Below are positions 18,260 to 27,419 of a stretch of DNA of 64,000 nt, in pieces (position 1 is the first letter of the stretch; the number at the start of each line of letters is the position of its first letter). Location of the stretch: assembly GCA_016192075.1 (NCBI GenBank), contig JACPUU010000001.1, positions 496,001 to 560,000 on the forward strand, in the 5' to 3' direction. The notes beneath the pieces are model-generated. The model ran no database searches. It was not told where the DNA came from and saw nothing but the letters and a program-made list of their open reading frames with translations. The translations under genes were made by a program, and so were the position numbers. The DNA comes from Bacteroidota bacterium. GTDB taxonomy: Bacteria; Bacteroidota; Bacteroidia; Flavobacteriales_D; Crocinitomicaceae.

Positions 18260-18577
18260 TTCATGCTGCAATTTTTAAGCTGTGAATGACTGAGTAAATA
18301 CGAAGTCAGAAGCAGGCCTTTGTCTTCTTTGTATATTTATTTATAGAGTGAAAACTGAATTTTTTTCGTTGGAAGATTAACTGTTAAAAGAGGGGTGTCA
18401 TTGAACACGGATGACGCTGATTTTACGGATTATCGCGGATTTCTTTCGGTTCTTTTTTAGGTGTTTTCTGCTCAATTTGATTGAAACACGTGAGAAGGTC
18501 AGAGACTATAAACGGTGAGAGACTTTGAGGATTCAGAAAGAAATAAATCAGGACAATCAGATCGAGCTCCCGTTACC
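18260..18577. other. Intergenic region with degenerate CGGAT-rich repeats
   Basis: About 320 bases between converging genes. At 18403-18442 there are four imperfect units around CGGAT spaced about 10-13 bases (ACACGGATGACG, TTACGGATTATC, CGCGGATTTC). No coding frame with a start is convincing and no strong terminator hairpin was found. Confidence 0.4.
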
Positions 18578-20725
18578 TTATTCTTCCAGCAGTTTCTGAA
18601 ATTCTTCGAGCGTGTAATACTGATACCGGTATTCCACCACAACAGTCATATCGTTGAGACCATACGTTTTGTAATCGAGTATGGCGTTTTCAGCTTCGGG
18701 TTGTGTTTTGAACTCACGGCTGTAATAAGTGGTTGCCGATCCGTCGGTGTTTTTGATGCCTTTTACACCACCTATATCATAATATACGTTGACGATATTG
18801 ATTGGAACATCACCGGTAAAGCTGCCCATTTTTACACGGTATTTGACTTTTGACCAGTCAACTTTTGAACTCAGCTCTGTATTCTGGTTAGCCGTGTCAC
18901 GTTTTTCTACAAACGTGTTAAGCTCTTTTTGTTCGTCATAACCCGGAGGCAGTTTGGTAGAGTCTACACCAGCTTCAACCAGGGTTTTCCGTTCCTGCCC
19001 CTCATAGGCAACAACAAAGGCATTTTTGTATCCTTTGGTAACCATTGTTTTGCGGTAAGTTTCAGCCTCATCGTATGTTGTAAAACTGCCAGAATAATAA
19101 CGCGTGATACCATCCGCTGCCGTACCATGCACAACTTCCAGTCCCGGAAACAGGGCCTGTTCATCGATCTTATTTTTGAAAGCACCAACCTGTACGCGGT
19201 AAAGCTGAACCGGAATTCCGTAATCAGGACCGTTTTTTCCGGTTTGAATATTTACCATTTCCACTTTATTGATTACGGCAGTATCAACCGGGGTCAATGT
19301 ACCGTTACGAACATTGTCTTTTCCAATCAGATCTACTTCAACACCTTTATTTTCCAGCTCGGTTTTAGCAGCAACGGCATCATCAATGTTGGTGTATTCT
19401 CCCAATACATAATAGACGGTATCACCCCGGGTAATGGTTTTAAAATCATTGTATCCAAGGTATTTATGCAAGTCATTGGCCGTAACATCTTTGTGTTCTT
19501 TCCCTACAATAATTACGTAATTTTTACCGGTAGGCACCTTGTATGGATTGTAGGTGTAATTTTTATCATCAGTCCTGAACTGAACGGTCGTGCGCTGTTC
19601 AGCAAACTCATGCAGGTAGCCGGTTGAGTCATTGTACAATTCCCAATGCCGGTCAAACTGTTCTTTGGTAATGGTAACACCGTATTCATCGACATAATTT
19701 CCAAGTGGCGTTTCGGGTTCATCGTCATTGTAATCAGGCACCCCATCTTCATCATGATCCTGCGGGCAGCCGTCTGTATTAACAATGGCTTCCAGCGGAG
19801 TACCAGGGCAATCATCCAGTGCGTCAATAACACCATCGTGATCCCAGTCATTCTGATCCCAGTCAGCATAAAGCGGAATCTGATCGTCTTCTTCTATCAA
19901 TTCAGGTTCTCCCTGGCCAAACTGAAGATCGTAGGAAAGCGAAACATAGGTGAACAACAGGCGGTCTTTTTTATAATCACCTTGCCGGATTCCTGTTCCG
20001 GCCGGCGATATATTATCAATCAAATCGGTAAATGTCAGGTTTAAAGTACCCGCAAAACGGAAGTCCCAGCGGGGTGAAAGGTGAAATTCAAAACCGGCGG
20101 TGATTGGAATGGCAAAACTTTGTTCGCGGTATTTACCCAGCCCGTCATAATTCTGTTCTCTCAAATCTGTTTCATAGGTATAATCGCGTGCCAGCGGTTT
20201 GGCCAGGCCGGGTGCCAGCGGATCATTTTCATCCATGTCCATAATGGAACCGTCTGACCAGTAATAATAAGTCAAGCCAGAAGTGTCCTGCACCAGGTCT
20301 GTTTTGGAAAGAAATTCAAAAGAAGAGATACCTACACCTACAAACGGGTGAAACATGGAGCGTTGGGCTGAAAAGAACGGGTAGAAGTTGTAATACAGGT
20401 AAACAGAACCCATTCTGACCCGCGACATAAAATTAAAATTGCGTGAAAGGCTTCGTTCATTTGCCGTGAAACGGCCGTATGATGCTGAAAATTCAAGATT
20501 GAAATACCGGGTTACGGGAGCATTGACATAAGCCATTCCGCCATAACGGTTAACCGTTGGTACAAAATTTTTCTGGTAATTCTGAAGCTCTCCGTAATAG
20601 GTAAATGTACCCGTTCCGAGTCCAATTCTAGGTCTTAGTACATGGCTCAGTGTATCTTCAGCAATAGCAGCAGACGCCGCAAAAACAAAGGTTAGTGCAA
20701 AAAGTATGTTAACACAGGTACGCAA
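18578..20725 (-). CDS. Outer-membrane barrel protein with calcium-type repeats and SPOR-like domains
   Basis: 715 residues. A signal peptide (about 1-22) is followed by an outer-membrane beta-barrel-like domain (about 30-275; RIGLGTGTFTYYGEL, YLYYNFYPFFSAQR, MFHPFVGVGISSFEF), similar in style to DUF6089 barrels. Thrombospondin type 3-like Asp repeats lie near 292-340 (DWDQNDWDHDGVIDALDD, DHDEDGVPDYNDD) and should bind calcium. The C-terminal half holds at least three SPOR-like units (YVIIVGKE, YRVQVGAFKNK, YRVKMGSFTGD), each followed by a TYxEAE-type motif. SPOR domains bind denuded peptidoglycan, so the protein may link outer membrane and cell wall. It lies next to the TPR/PD40 gene upstream. 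The exact family name is uncertain. Confidence 0.8.
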   Translation of the reverse strand: MRTCVNILFALTFVFAASAAIAEDTLSHVLRPRIGLGTGTFTYYGELQNYQKNFVPTVNRYGGMAYVNAPVTRYFNLEFSASYGRFTANERSLSRNFNFMSRVRMGSVYLYYNFYPFFSAQRSMFHPFVGVGISSFEFLSKTDLVQDTSGLTYYYWSDGSIMDMDENDPLAPGLAKPLARDYTYETDLREQNYDGLGKYREQSFAIPITAGFEFHLSPRWDFRFAGTLNLTFTDLIDNISPAGTGIRQGDYKKDRLLFTYVSLSYDLQFGQGEPELIEEDDQIPLYADWDQNDWDHDGVIDALDDCPGTPLEAIVNTDGCPQDHDEDGVPDYNDDEPETPLGNYVDEYGVTITKEQFDRHWELYNDSTGYLHEFAEQRTTVQFRTDDKNYTYNPYKVPTGKNYVIIVGKEHKDVTANDLHKYLGYNDFKTITRGDTVYYVLGEYTNIDDAVAAKTELENKGVEVDLIGKDNVRNGTLTPVDTAVINKVEMVNIQTGKNGPDYGIPVQLYRVQVGAFKNKIDEQALFPGLEVVHGTAADGITRYYSGSFTTYDEAETYRKTMVTKGYKNAFVVAYEGQERKTLVEAGVDSTKLPPGYDEQKELNTFVEKRDTANQNTELSSKVDWSKVKYRVKMGSFTGDVPINIVNVYYDIGGVKGIKNTDGSATTYYSREFKTQPEAENAILDYKTYGLNDMTVVVEYRYQYYTLEEFQKLLEE

Positions 20726-20840
20726 GTTGTTTTTTCTTAAATCAGGCTAATTTAACCTAAAACAAATGGTAATTAAACTTATTCTCCCACTTATTTTCAA
20801 CATGAAGATACGGAAAACATTTCAGATGAACAAAATCGAT

Positions 20841-22205
20841 TTAAGGCAACTTAAAGTCGGCCATGTTCACTTCAAAAATATCGCGGGCACCTACACCTTT
20901 ATTCTGCGCATTTGAGAAGGTAGAATAATAGGCCATTTTTTTGGCTGCGTAATAGACAAAATGTGTTTCATCTGAAACCGTGTTAATCGGGTATCCGAGG
21001 TTTACCGGTTCAGACCAGGTACCGTTTGTATTTACAGATACATAAACGTCATATCCGCCCATGCCGGCGTGACCGGTGGAACTGAAAAAAAGGTATTTGT
21101 TGTCTGGTGTGATAAACGGTGTGGTCTCCTGGGCGGGGGTGTTAATAATTTCTCCGAGGTTAACGGGTTTACCCCAGCCGTTGCCCACTTTTTGAGCGGT
21201 CCAGATATCAGCGCCGCCTTCACCGCCCAGTTTCTCACTGATAAAATACATGGTTTTACCATCTTCCGTAAACGTAGCGGCTGCTTCAAAATAAACGGTG
21301 CGAATTGGTTTTTCCAGCGGTTTTGGCGTGTTCCAGCCTCCTTTGTTGTTAATGCGTGAAACAAAAATATCAGAGTGTTTTGTTTTTGGTTTTGGTGAAT
21401 CAAGTCCCATGGTATTAACGGTCAGGTAAAGTGTTTTTCCGTCCGGGCTGATGTAGTTGATAGCGTCAAATCCGTATGAATTCAGGCGTTTTACAATTTC
21501 ATCCGAATTGCTGGCTTCTGTCCAGGCATTGAGTGAGTCACTCCAGGTGCTGACATAAATGTCTTCAAAATAACGCTTGTCACCTTCACTGATTCCACCT
21601 CCCAGGTTATCAGCCCGGCGTGAAATAAAATAGAATGATTTGCCGTCCGGTGAAAAACAAGGACCATAGTCATCAAACGGAGAGTTAATTTTCAGATCCA
21701 TGGGCTGAATAATAACTTTTACCGGAGCAGCGATCATTTCTTTGGCACGTTTGCATTCATCAATGTGAAACTGAACGCGCAATTCTTTAAGCCTTGCTTC
21801 AGAAAGGGTGGCTGATAAGCTGCTGTAATGTTCAATGGCTTTGTCAAGTTCACCCATGCGGTGATAGCATTTGCCCAGCAGGTATCCTGATTCAGAATAC
21901 ACCAGCGGATCAATGGCAATGGCCTTTTCTGCATTTTCAATGGCTTTTTCGTAATTGCCCAGGGCCAGGTGACACTCTCCCAGCCAATAAGTGGCGGCAG
22001 CGTTGTTGGCGTCTTTCGTCAATGCTTCCCTGAATTTTACCAGGGCGTACTGAAACTGACCTTCTGTATATAAACGGCGCCCTTCCTGAATAAAATACTG
22101 CGCAGTTCCTTTCTCAATGATCGAATTTGTTGAGTCTGGCGGAAAAGCAGCGAATGATTGAAGCGAACAGAATAAAGCAATAAAGCCAAAAAATGCGTTT
22201 TTCAT
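20841..22205 (-). CDS. TPR and PD40 beta-propeller protein
   Basis: 454 residues. A signal peptide (about 1-19) precedes three TPR units (about 35-150: FQYALVKFREALTKDANNAA, YEKAIENAEKAIAIDP, LDKAIEHYSSL), then a WD40-like PD40 propeller (about 165-450) with blades such as FSPDGKSFYFISRR, ISPDGKTLYLTVN, FTEDGKTMYFISE and ITPDNKYLFFSS. The combination resembles PorE and related T9SS-associated periplasmic proteins, but the OmpA peptidoglycan-binding domain of PorE is missing. A TATATTTG element on the minus strand at 22226-22233 is a likely promoter. A role in envelope assembly is only inferred. Confidence 0.82.
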   Translation of the reverse strand: MKNAFFGFIALFCSLQSFAAFPPDSTNSIIEKGTAQYFIQEGRRLYTEGQFQYALVKFREALTKDANNAAATYWLGECHLALGNYEKAIENAEKAIAIDPLVYSESGYLLGKCYHRMGELDKAIEHYSSLSATLSEARLKELRVQFHIDECKRAKEMIAAPVKVIIQPMDLKINSPFDDYGPCFSPDGKSFYFISRRADNLGGGISEGDKRYFEDIYVSTWSDSLNAWTEASNSDEIVKRLNSYGFDAINYISPDGKTLYLTVNTMGLDSPKPKTKHSDIFVSRINNKGGWNTPKPLEKPIRTVYFEAAATFTEDGKTMYFISEKLGGEGGADIWTAQKVGNGWGKPVNLGEIINTPAQETTPFITPDNKYLFFSSTGHAGMGGYDVYVSVNTNGTWSEPVNLGYPINTVSDETHFVYYAAKKMAYYSTFSNAQNKGVGARDIFEVNMADFKLP

Positions 22206-22225
22206 AGTATACGAATATCTTGTTT

Positions 22226-22233
22226 CAAATATA
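22226..22233 (-). promoter_or_regulatory. TATATTTG promoter element of the TPR/PD40 gene
   Basis: Minus-strand TATATTTG lies about 20 bases before the ATG at 22205. No clear -33 TTG is seen at the usual distance. Confidence 0.45.
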
Positions 22234-22247
22234 ATGATTTTGTGGTT

Positions 22248-23141
22248 TTAGCTGCCTTGTCCGGCTGATTTAGCAGAATCATTTTGCTTTTTACTGGCAT
22301 ACTGATTCTTTGAGAGATCAACCAGCTCATGCATGGATAGGGTGGCAGACGTAATAGCAATGATGGGCGCAATAACCGCCAGAAGAAATGTAATAACCAA
22401 AACGGTGCCCCATAAAAGCTGGCTGGCAGTGTCTGTACCCAGGTTTGAAAATTTATGTAAAACGGCGTGATACGACAGAAAGAAAATGGAGTAAATGCTG
22501 CCTATAGCCATGGCCAGCCCCCGGTGTTTTGAAACAAAATAGACGCTCTGCTGTATATTCAGCCGCCTGCGTTCATTGATATAATCTAAAAAACTGAAGC
22601 CGTAAAAATAAAAACCAAAGAGCATGGGAATAGAGAAAATCAACACCGCCCTCACCGTTCCGTCAAAAAAAGAGGCCAGACCCAGTACCAGTACAATGAA
22701 AAAATATTCCCACAAAATGTTGCGAAGGGCAATTTTGAGTCCGCGCTGCACATCGTGCACAAGCTGCATAAACCGGAACGGGTAGACGTTTTGGGTGAGA
22801 ATCTCTTCTGTTTTTTCAGAAAGAATGCTTAATACCGGCGATAACAGAACAACCACAATGTAAAGCGCAAATTTTGTAAAAATGACATAGAGTGAATCCA
22901 TAAAAATCATTTTGGCTGTAAACCAGGTCATTTCATTCAGGGTTGAAATACCAGAGGCACTGTGTGTAATACCGGCACTGATTTCTTTTTCAAGCGTGTG
23001 AAAAAAATTGCCAAGCCAATAGATGCCCAGAAAAAGTACCACCGGAAAAATCACAAACCAATAGAGTTTATGACGGATTAAAAACCGGACTCCTTTCCAG
23101 TAATTTTTATATCCCAAAACCAGCAGTTCAAAAAAATTCAT
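22248..23141 (-). CDS. EI24-domain membrane protein
   Basis: 297 residues with about five or six membrane segments. It opens with the pattern typical of EI24 (CysZ-like) proteins: an amphipathic start (LLVLGYKNYWKGVRFLIRHKLYW split across the first 30 residues), then the first membrane helix, and later GFYFYGFSFLDYINERRR, a hallmark near 190-207. The last 20 residues are polar. CysZ members import sulfate; Bacteroidota members are not characterised, so sulfate uptake should not be assumed. It is divergent from the VWA-like gene at 23256. Confidence 0.8.
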   Translation of the reverse strand: MNFFELLVLGYKNYWKGVRFLIRHKLYWFVIFPVVLFLGIYWLGNFFHTLEKEISAGITHSASGISTLNEMTWFTAKMIFMDSLYVIFTKFALYIVVVLLSPVLSILSEKTEEILTQNVYPFRFMQLVHDVQRGLKIALRNILWEYFFIVLVLGLASFFDGTVRAVLIFSIPMLFGFYFYGFSFLDYINERRRLNIQQSVYFVSKHRGLAMAIGSIYSIFFLSYHAVLHKFSNLGTDTASQLLWGTVLVITFLLAVIAPIIAITSATLSMHELVDLSKNQYASKKQNDSAKSAGQGS

Positions 23142-23255
23142 AGCTCAGGTGGTAAAAATACAATTATCAGCGCTAATTCTGACATGCGTTAAAATACGAT
23201 AAAGTAAAAGTAATTGCTAATTTTAGCGTTCTATACAACTGCAGTGGAATTAATC

Positions 23256-25313
23256 ATGAAATATCACGCCGCCTGGCTTCTGCTGGTTACAGCCATTGCG
23301 GCGGTATTTGCCCTTTACCTTTATTACCGTGATCAGCTGCTGGAAGAGGTGGGCCGAACCGTTAAATGGGTAATGGCCATTTTTCGTTTTTGTACGGTAT
23401 GGCTGATTCTTTTTCTGCTGATGGGAATTATTGTGGAAAACATGGAAGAACGTAAAGAAGAACCCCTGGTGATTCTGGCGCATGACAATTCTGAATCGGT
23501 GGTGATGAACAAAGATTCCCAGTTCTACCGCAATGAATACCTGACTGGTTTAAAAGAACTTTCACAAAACCTCAACGAAAGTTATGATGTCGTTAACTAT
23601 TCATTTGCTGACCAGTCTGAAAATGGACTAACCGGTACGTACGACGGAAAACTCACTGACATTGCAGCTTTGTTTGACCAGGTTTTTGAGCAGTACGGGA
23701 ACCGCAATATTGGTGCAATTATTCTTTCTACAGACGGAATTTACAATACAGGCGCAAACCCGGTTTATACGGTCAGTCAAAAAAACTACATTCCGGTTTA
23801 TACCATTGGTTTGGGTGACACCAACCTGGTGCGTGATTTAAAAATTGACCTGGTAAACCACAACGATGTGGCTTTTTTGGGTAATGAATTTCCGGTAGAG
23901 GTTTCGTTTGCCGGTATCAAGGCAGCTGGTGAAAAGGTGCAGGTTTCCATTTATCAGGGCAATACCCTGCTTTCAAAACAGGACATGGTCTTTGACTCCG
24001 ATTATCAGCAGGAAAAATTACTCTTTATGCTGCGCGCTTCCGGTACCGGTCTGCAACATTACACCGCAAAAATTTCAGGTATTGAAAATGAATTTTCACT
24101 GAAAAACAATGAACTGAATTTTTATGTTGAAGTAATAGACGGGCGTCAGAAAATTCTGGTGGCATACCAGGCTCCGCATCCGGATGTAGCAGCGATTCGT
24201 TTTGTAATTGAAAATAATCAGAATTACCAGACAGATGTAAAATTTATACGTGAAGTGAGTTCTGTTTCTGAGTATGATCTGGTTATCGTTCACAACTACC
24301 AGGCGGGGAGTAAAATACTGGATGACGCAGCACTTACCGGCGCTGTTCCGTTTCTGTTTATAAATGGTATTGGAACTGATATGCGCAGCCTGCAAAGCCT
24401 GAAAGTTGGTTTCAGCGGCAATGGCAACACCACTGAAGAAACCGGCTTTGTCTATAATACCGGATTCAAAGACATTCTGCTCACTCCCCAGATTGTTCAG
24501 ACATTAAGTGCTGCCCCGCCGCTGCATGCACCTTTTGGCAATCTCTCATACAGCAGTGCGCTGGATATTTTAGCCTTTCAGAAAGTGGGCAACATTCAGC
24601 TGGACAATCCACTGATTTATTTTACCAGTAAAGAAAAAGCACGCCTGGGGGTAATTATGGGCGAGGGTATCTGGCGCTGGCGGTTGTATGACCAGCTGCG
24701 CAATAATTCTACGCAGATTTTTGAAGCATTTTTCAGCAAGCTGATTACTTACCTGGCCGTTAAAGAAAACAAAGATCCGTTCAGAATCAACATTGAAAGT
24801 GAGTATGCTGAAAATGAAGAAGTGAAAATTGAAGCCGAACTTTACAACAAATCATTTGAACTCATCAATGAACCCAAAGTAACGTTTACCTATACTGACC
24901 AGGACGGTCATGAATTCAATGCCGCTTTTTTGCCAACTGCCAATGCTTATCAGCTTAATCTTGGAAAACTTAAATCAGGCATTTACACCTGGGAAGCCAA
25001 AACTAATTTTCAGGATAAAAACTACGTCAGGCAGGGAACTTTTCTGGTAAAAGAAATTAAACTGGAGTGGCTCAATACAACTGCTGATCACCGTTTGCTG
25101 CGCAACATTTCTCAAAACACATCGGGTAAATTTTATTTTCCCAATCAGCTTAAGCAGCTGGAGGCAGATGTCAAAAACAACAAGAATATGGCAACGGTTG
25201 TGTACCAGGAAAAAACCTTTGATGACCTGATTGAATTTAAATGGTTGTTCTTTCTGATTATCCTGCTTATTTCGGTTGAGTGGTTTTTCCGTAAATTCAG
25301 CGGAGCTTATTAA
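23256..25313 (+). CDS. VWA-like membrane protein
   Basis: 685 residues from the ATG at 23256; an upstream TTG in frame adds 14 residues but places no coding-like sequence. Two N-terminal membrane segments (about 5-21 and 32-53) and one C-terminal segment (about 664-681) flank a large exported part. Residues about 65-185 resemble a von Willebrand A fold (ILAHDNSESVV, GAIILSTDGIYNTGANP), although the canonical DxSxS reads DNSES. A DUF-type beta region follows. This layout is common in Bacteroidota proteins of unknown function related to BatA/BatB neighbours. No MoxR ATPase is adjacent. Confidence 0.75.
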   Translation: MKYHAAWLLLVTAIAAVFALYLYYRDQLLEEVGRTVKWVMAIFRFCTVWLILFLLMGIIVENMEERKEEPLVILAHDNSESVVMNKDSQFYRNEYLTGLKELSQNLNESYDVVNYSFADQSENGLTGTYDGKLTDIAALFDQVFEQYGNRNIGAIILSTDGIYNTGANPVYTVSQKNYIPVYTIGLGDTNLVRDLKIDLVNHNDVAFLGNEFPVEVSFAGIKAAGEKVQVSIYQGNTLLSKQDMVFDSDYQQEKLLFMLRASGTGLQHYTAKISGIENEFSLKNNELNFYVEVIDGRQKILVAYQAPHPDVAAIRFVIENNQNYQTDVKFIREVSSVSEYDLVIVHNYQAGSKILDDAALTGAVPFLFINGIGTDMRSLQSLKVGFSGNGNTTEETGFVYNTGFKDILLTPQIVQTLSAAPPLHAPFGNLSYSSALDILAFQKVGNIQLDNPLIYFTSKEKARLGVIMGEGIWRWRLYDQLRNNSTQIFEAFFSKLITYLAVKENKDPFRINIESEYAENEEVKIEAELYNKSFELINEPKVTFTYTDQDGHEFNAAFLPTANAYQLNLGKLKSGIYTWEAKTNFQDKNYVRQGTFLVKEIKLEWLNTTADHRLLRNISQNTSGKFYFPNQLKQLEADVKNNKNMATVVYQEKTFDDLIEFKWLFFLIILLISVEWFFRKFSGAY

Positions 25314-25354
25314 TTCCTTACGTCTGACCTTTGTTGTAGTTATAGCCGGCTGAC

Positions 25355-27148
25355 ATGAAATTTTTCAACTCAAATACGGTTCTTGGCTTCATTATACTGC
25401 TGGTTGCATTTTTTGTATTTAATCCACCGCTTCATGAAATTTTAAGCTGGGATATTCTGGCCCACTATATTTATTTGCCCCTGGCATTTGATCAGCACAA
25501 CCTTGTTATGCACAATGCCGCCTACCTGGAGCAGGTAAATGAAACCTATCACGTGACACCGGTTTTGTACCAGTTTGTTGAAACGCCTGATGGAAGACTT
25601 TTCAGCAAATGCACCGCGGGCTGGGCGCTGCTGCAATTGCCGTTTTACCTGGTTGCTGAGGTATGGGCTCACCTGGCGGGCGTAAAAACAGATGGGTTTA
25701 CCTACCCCTACCAGGTTATGATGTATTTCGGGTCCTGGTTTTATGCCATGCTCGGGTTGATTTTTACACGAAAGATTCTGCGCCATTTTTTCTCCGATAT
25801 ATACACTGCACTGCTGCTTTTATTGCTGGTATTTGGCACCAACCTGTTTTTTATGTACTACAGTTCGGTAGGGCAGTCAAACCATTTTGCCTTGTTTGCA
25901 GCGGCTCTGCTGGTATGGCGAATCATTTGTTTTTACAAAAATCAGACAACTTTAAATGCCATATACGTTGGTGCGGCATGGGCCTTGTTGGTATTGATAA
26001 GGCCGCCTGACGGAATTATCGGGCTGCTCTTTTTTTTCTGGAATGTCACTTCATGGCAAAGTTTCAAAGAGCAGCTTACCTGGTTTTTTAAAACGCACCG
26101 GCGCATTACGGTTGTTGTAGGGGTAACATTTTTTGTGCTGTTTTTACCTCAAATGATCTACTGGTATTTTTCTGCCGGTTCATTGCTGTTAAACAGTTAT
26201 TCCAATAACAATGGGGAGGGACTTGATTTTTTTGATCCGTACCTGGTTGAATTTTTATTCAGCTTCCGTAAAGGCTGGCTGCTGTATACACCGCTTATGA
26301 TTTTTGCGTTTGCGGGTGCTGTTGTAATGATTCGTAAATCAAAACAGGGGCGTGCATTTTCGCTGATTGCATTTTTATTTTTATACGTAATTGCCAGTTG
26401 GACCTGTTGGTGGTATGGCAGCAGTTTCAGTTCACGTGCGGCAATAGATATGTACCCGCTGTGTATTGTTTTTATTGGTTTTGCACTGCAGGGCCTTTTC
26501 ACCTCGCTACGCCGGAAAATAGTAACCGTTATAAGCGTTACCTTGCTGGCGTGTTTAAATCTGGTTCAAACCTACCAGGCTTCACAGGATATTCTGGATC
26601 TTTCATTTATGACACGGGCGTATTACACGTCTACCTTTCTGCAGCTTTCACCCGTTACGCCAGAGCAGCGAAATTTACTGGCCTTTGACAGGGAACGGGC
26701 CTATGTTGAAGGGTTTGAATCAAACAAAAAAAACTATGCATGTGTTTACACGCTCGAAAGTAATTTTTCACCGCCTGAATCCATCGGGCCCGAACATGAA
26801 TATGCCACAGAATATTTTATTCCGGTAGCGGATTATATACATAAATCACACGCGTGGATAAAAATAACCTGGCGCTATGAGGGAGCGCCGGAACAACTGA
26901 CCGGAACCCTTTTTTATGTGGCCGCGCGGTATAAAGATTTATCATACAGCTGGCAGGGCTATGCTGCAACCGATAACGCTGTTTACGTCGATTCAGGCGC
27001 ACATGAAATTTCATTTTACTACCTGACACCAAATATCCGCACAACGCGCGACAGACTATTGTTCGGCGCGATGAAGAACAGCGGTGAAGCACTCCACCTC
27101 ACCAGCCGGCGCATTGAAATTTTTGAGCCGGTGGTGGATTATCAGTAA
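25355..27148 (+). CDS. Polytopic membrane protein, GT-C glycosyltransferase-like
   Basis: 597 residues. About ten membrane segments lie in the first 410 residues, followed by a soluble C-terminal domain of about 170 residues predicted to be a beta sandwich. Near the N-terminus, SWDILAHYIYLPLAF resembles the acidic first-loop motif of GT-C transferases, and EGLDFFDPYLVEFLFS and the GWLLYTP segment recur in this group. I cannot name the sugar donor or acceptor. It lies 41 bases after the VWA-like gene and may be in its operon. Confidence 0.6.
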   Translation: MKFFNSNTVLGFIILLVAFFVFNPPLHEILSWDILAHYIYLPLAFDQHNLVMHNAAYLEQVNETYHVTPVLYQFVETPDGRLFSKCTAGWALLQLPFYLVAEVWAHLAGVKTDGFTYPYQVMMYFGSWFYAMLGLIFTRKILRHFFSDIYTALLLLLLVFGTNLFFMYYSSVGQSNHFALFAAALLVWRIICFYKNQTTLNAIYVGAAWALLVLIRPPDGIIGLLFFFWNVTSWQSFKEQLTWFFKTHRRITVVVGVTFFVLFLPQMIYWYFSAGSLLLNSYSNNNGEGLDFFDPYLVEFLFSFRKGWLLYTPLMIFAFAGAVVMIRKSKQGRAFSLIAFLFLYVIASWTCWWYGSSFSSRAAIDMYPLCIVFIGFALQGLFTSLRRKIVTVISVTLLACLNLVQTYQASQDILDLSFMTRAYYTSTFLQLSPVTPEQRNLLAFDRERAYVEGFESNKKNYACVYTLESNFSPPESIGPEHEYATEYFIPVADYIHKSHAWIKITWRYEGAPEQLTGTLFYVAARYKDLSYSWQGYAATDNAVYVDSGAHEISFYYLTPNIRTTRDRLLFGAMKNSGEALHLTSRRIEIFEPVVDYQ

Positions 27149-27175
27149 TGAAAGTTTTGCATCAAAACTGACTAG

Positions 27176-27415
27176 AATGGGTTAGCTGTTTTTGGTTTTT
27201 CGAAGCATTTAGAAATTAACATAGAAACGTATAATCAGTTGGAGAATGCTGAAATACTCATTACAGACCTGACGGGAAAAATGGTACATCAAACCAAATT
27301 AACCCGCAGTACGTATTTATGGGAGACAGGTATTATTGAAAATGGGGTGTACCTGGTTCTGATTAAATCCAATAGCATGTTATTTGAGGCACAAAAGGTC
27401 ATTATTAACCGATAA
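27176..27415 (+). pseudogene. Orphan T9SS type A sorting domain (5'-truncated gene)
   Basis: An open frame with no start codon runs from just after a stop (27173-27175) to the TAA at 27413-27415. It encodes about 79 residues with the pattern of a T9SS C-terminal domain: ENAEILITDLTGKMVHQTKL, ENGVYLVLIKS and EAQKVIINR. The usual upstream YPNP motif and the whole cargo body are missing. It ends 4 bases before the start of the next T9SS cargo gene, which suggests a deletion or replacement of an older cargo gene. Confidence 0.75.
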
Positions 27416-27419
27416 AAAA

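Noticed and set aside
18929-19627. 232-codon plus-strand open frame
   Set aside because: It lies antisense to the barrel/SPOR gene, which has a signal peptide and clear domains; the frame has no coherent domain.
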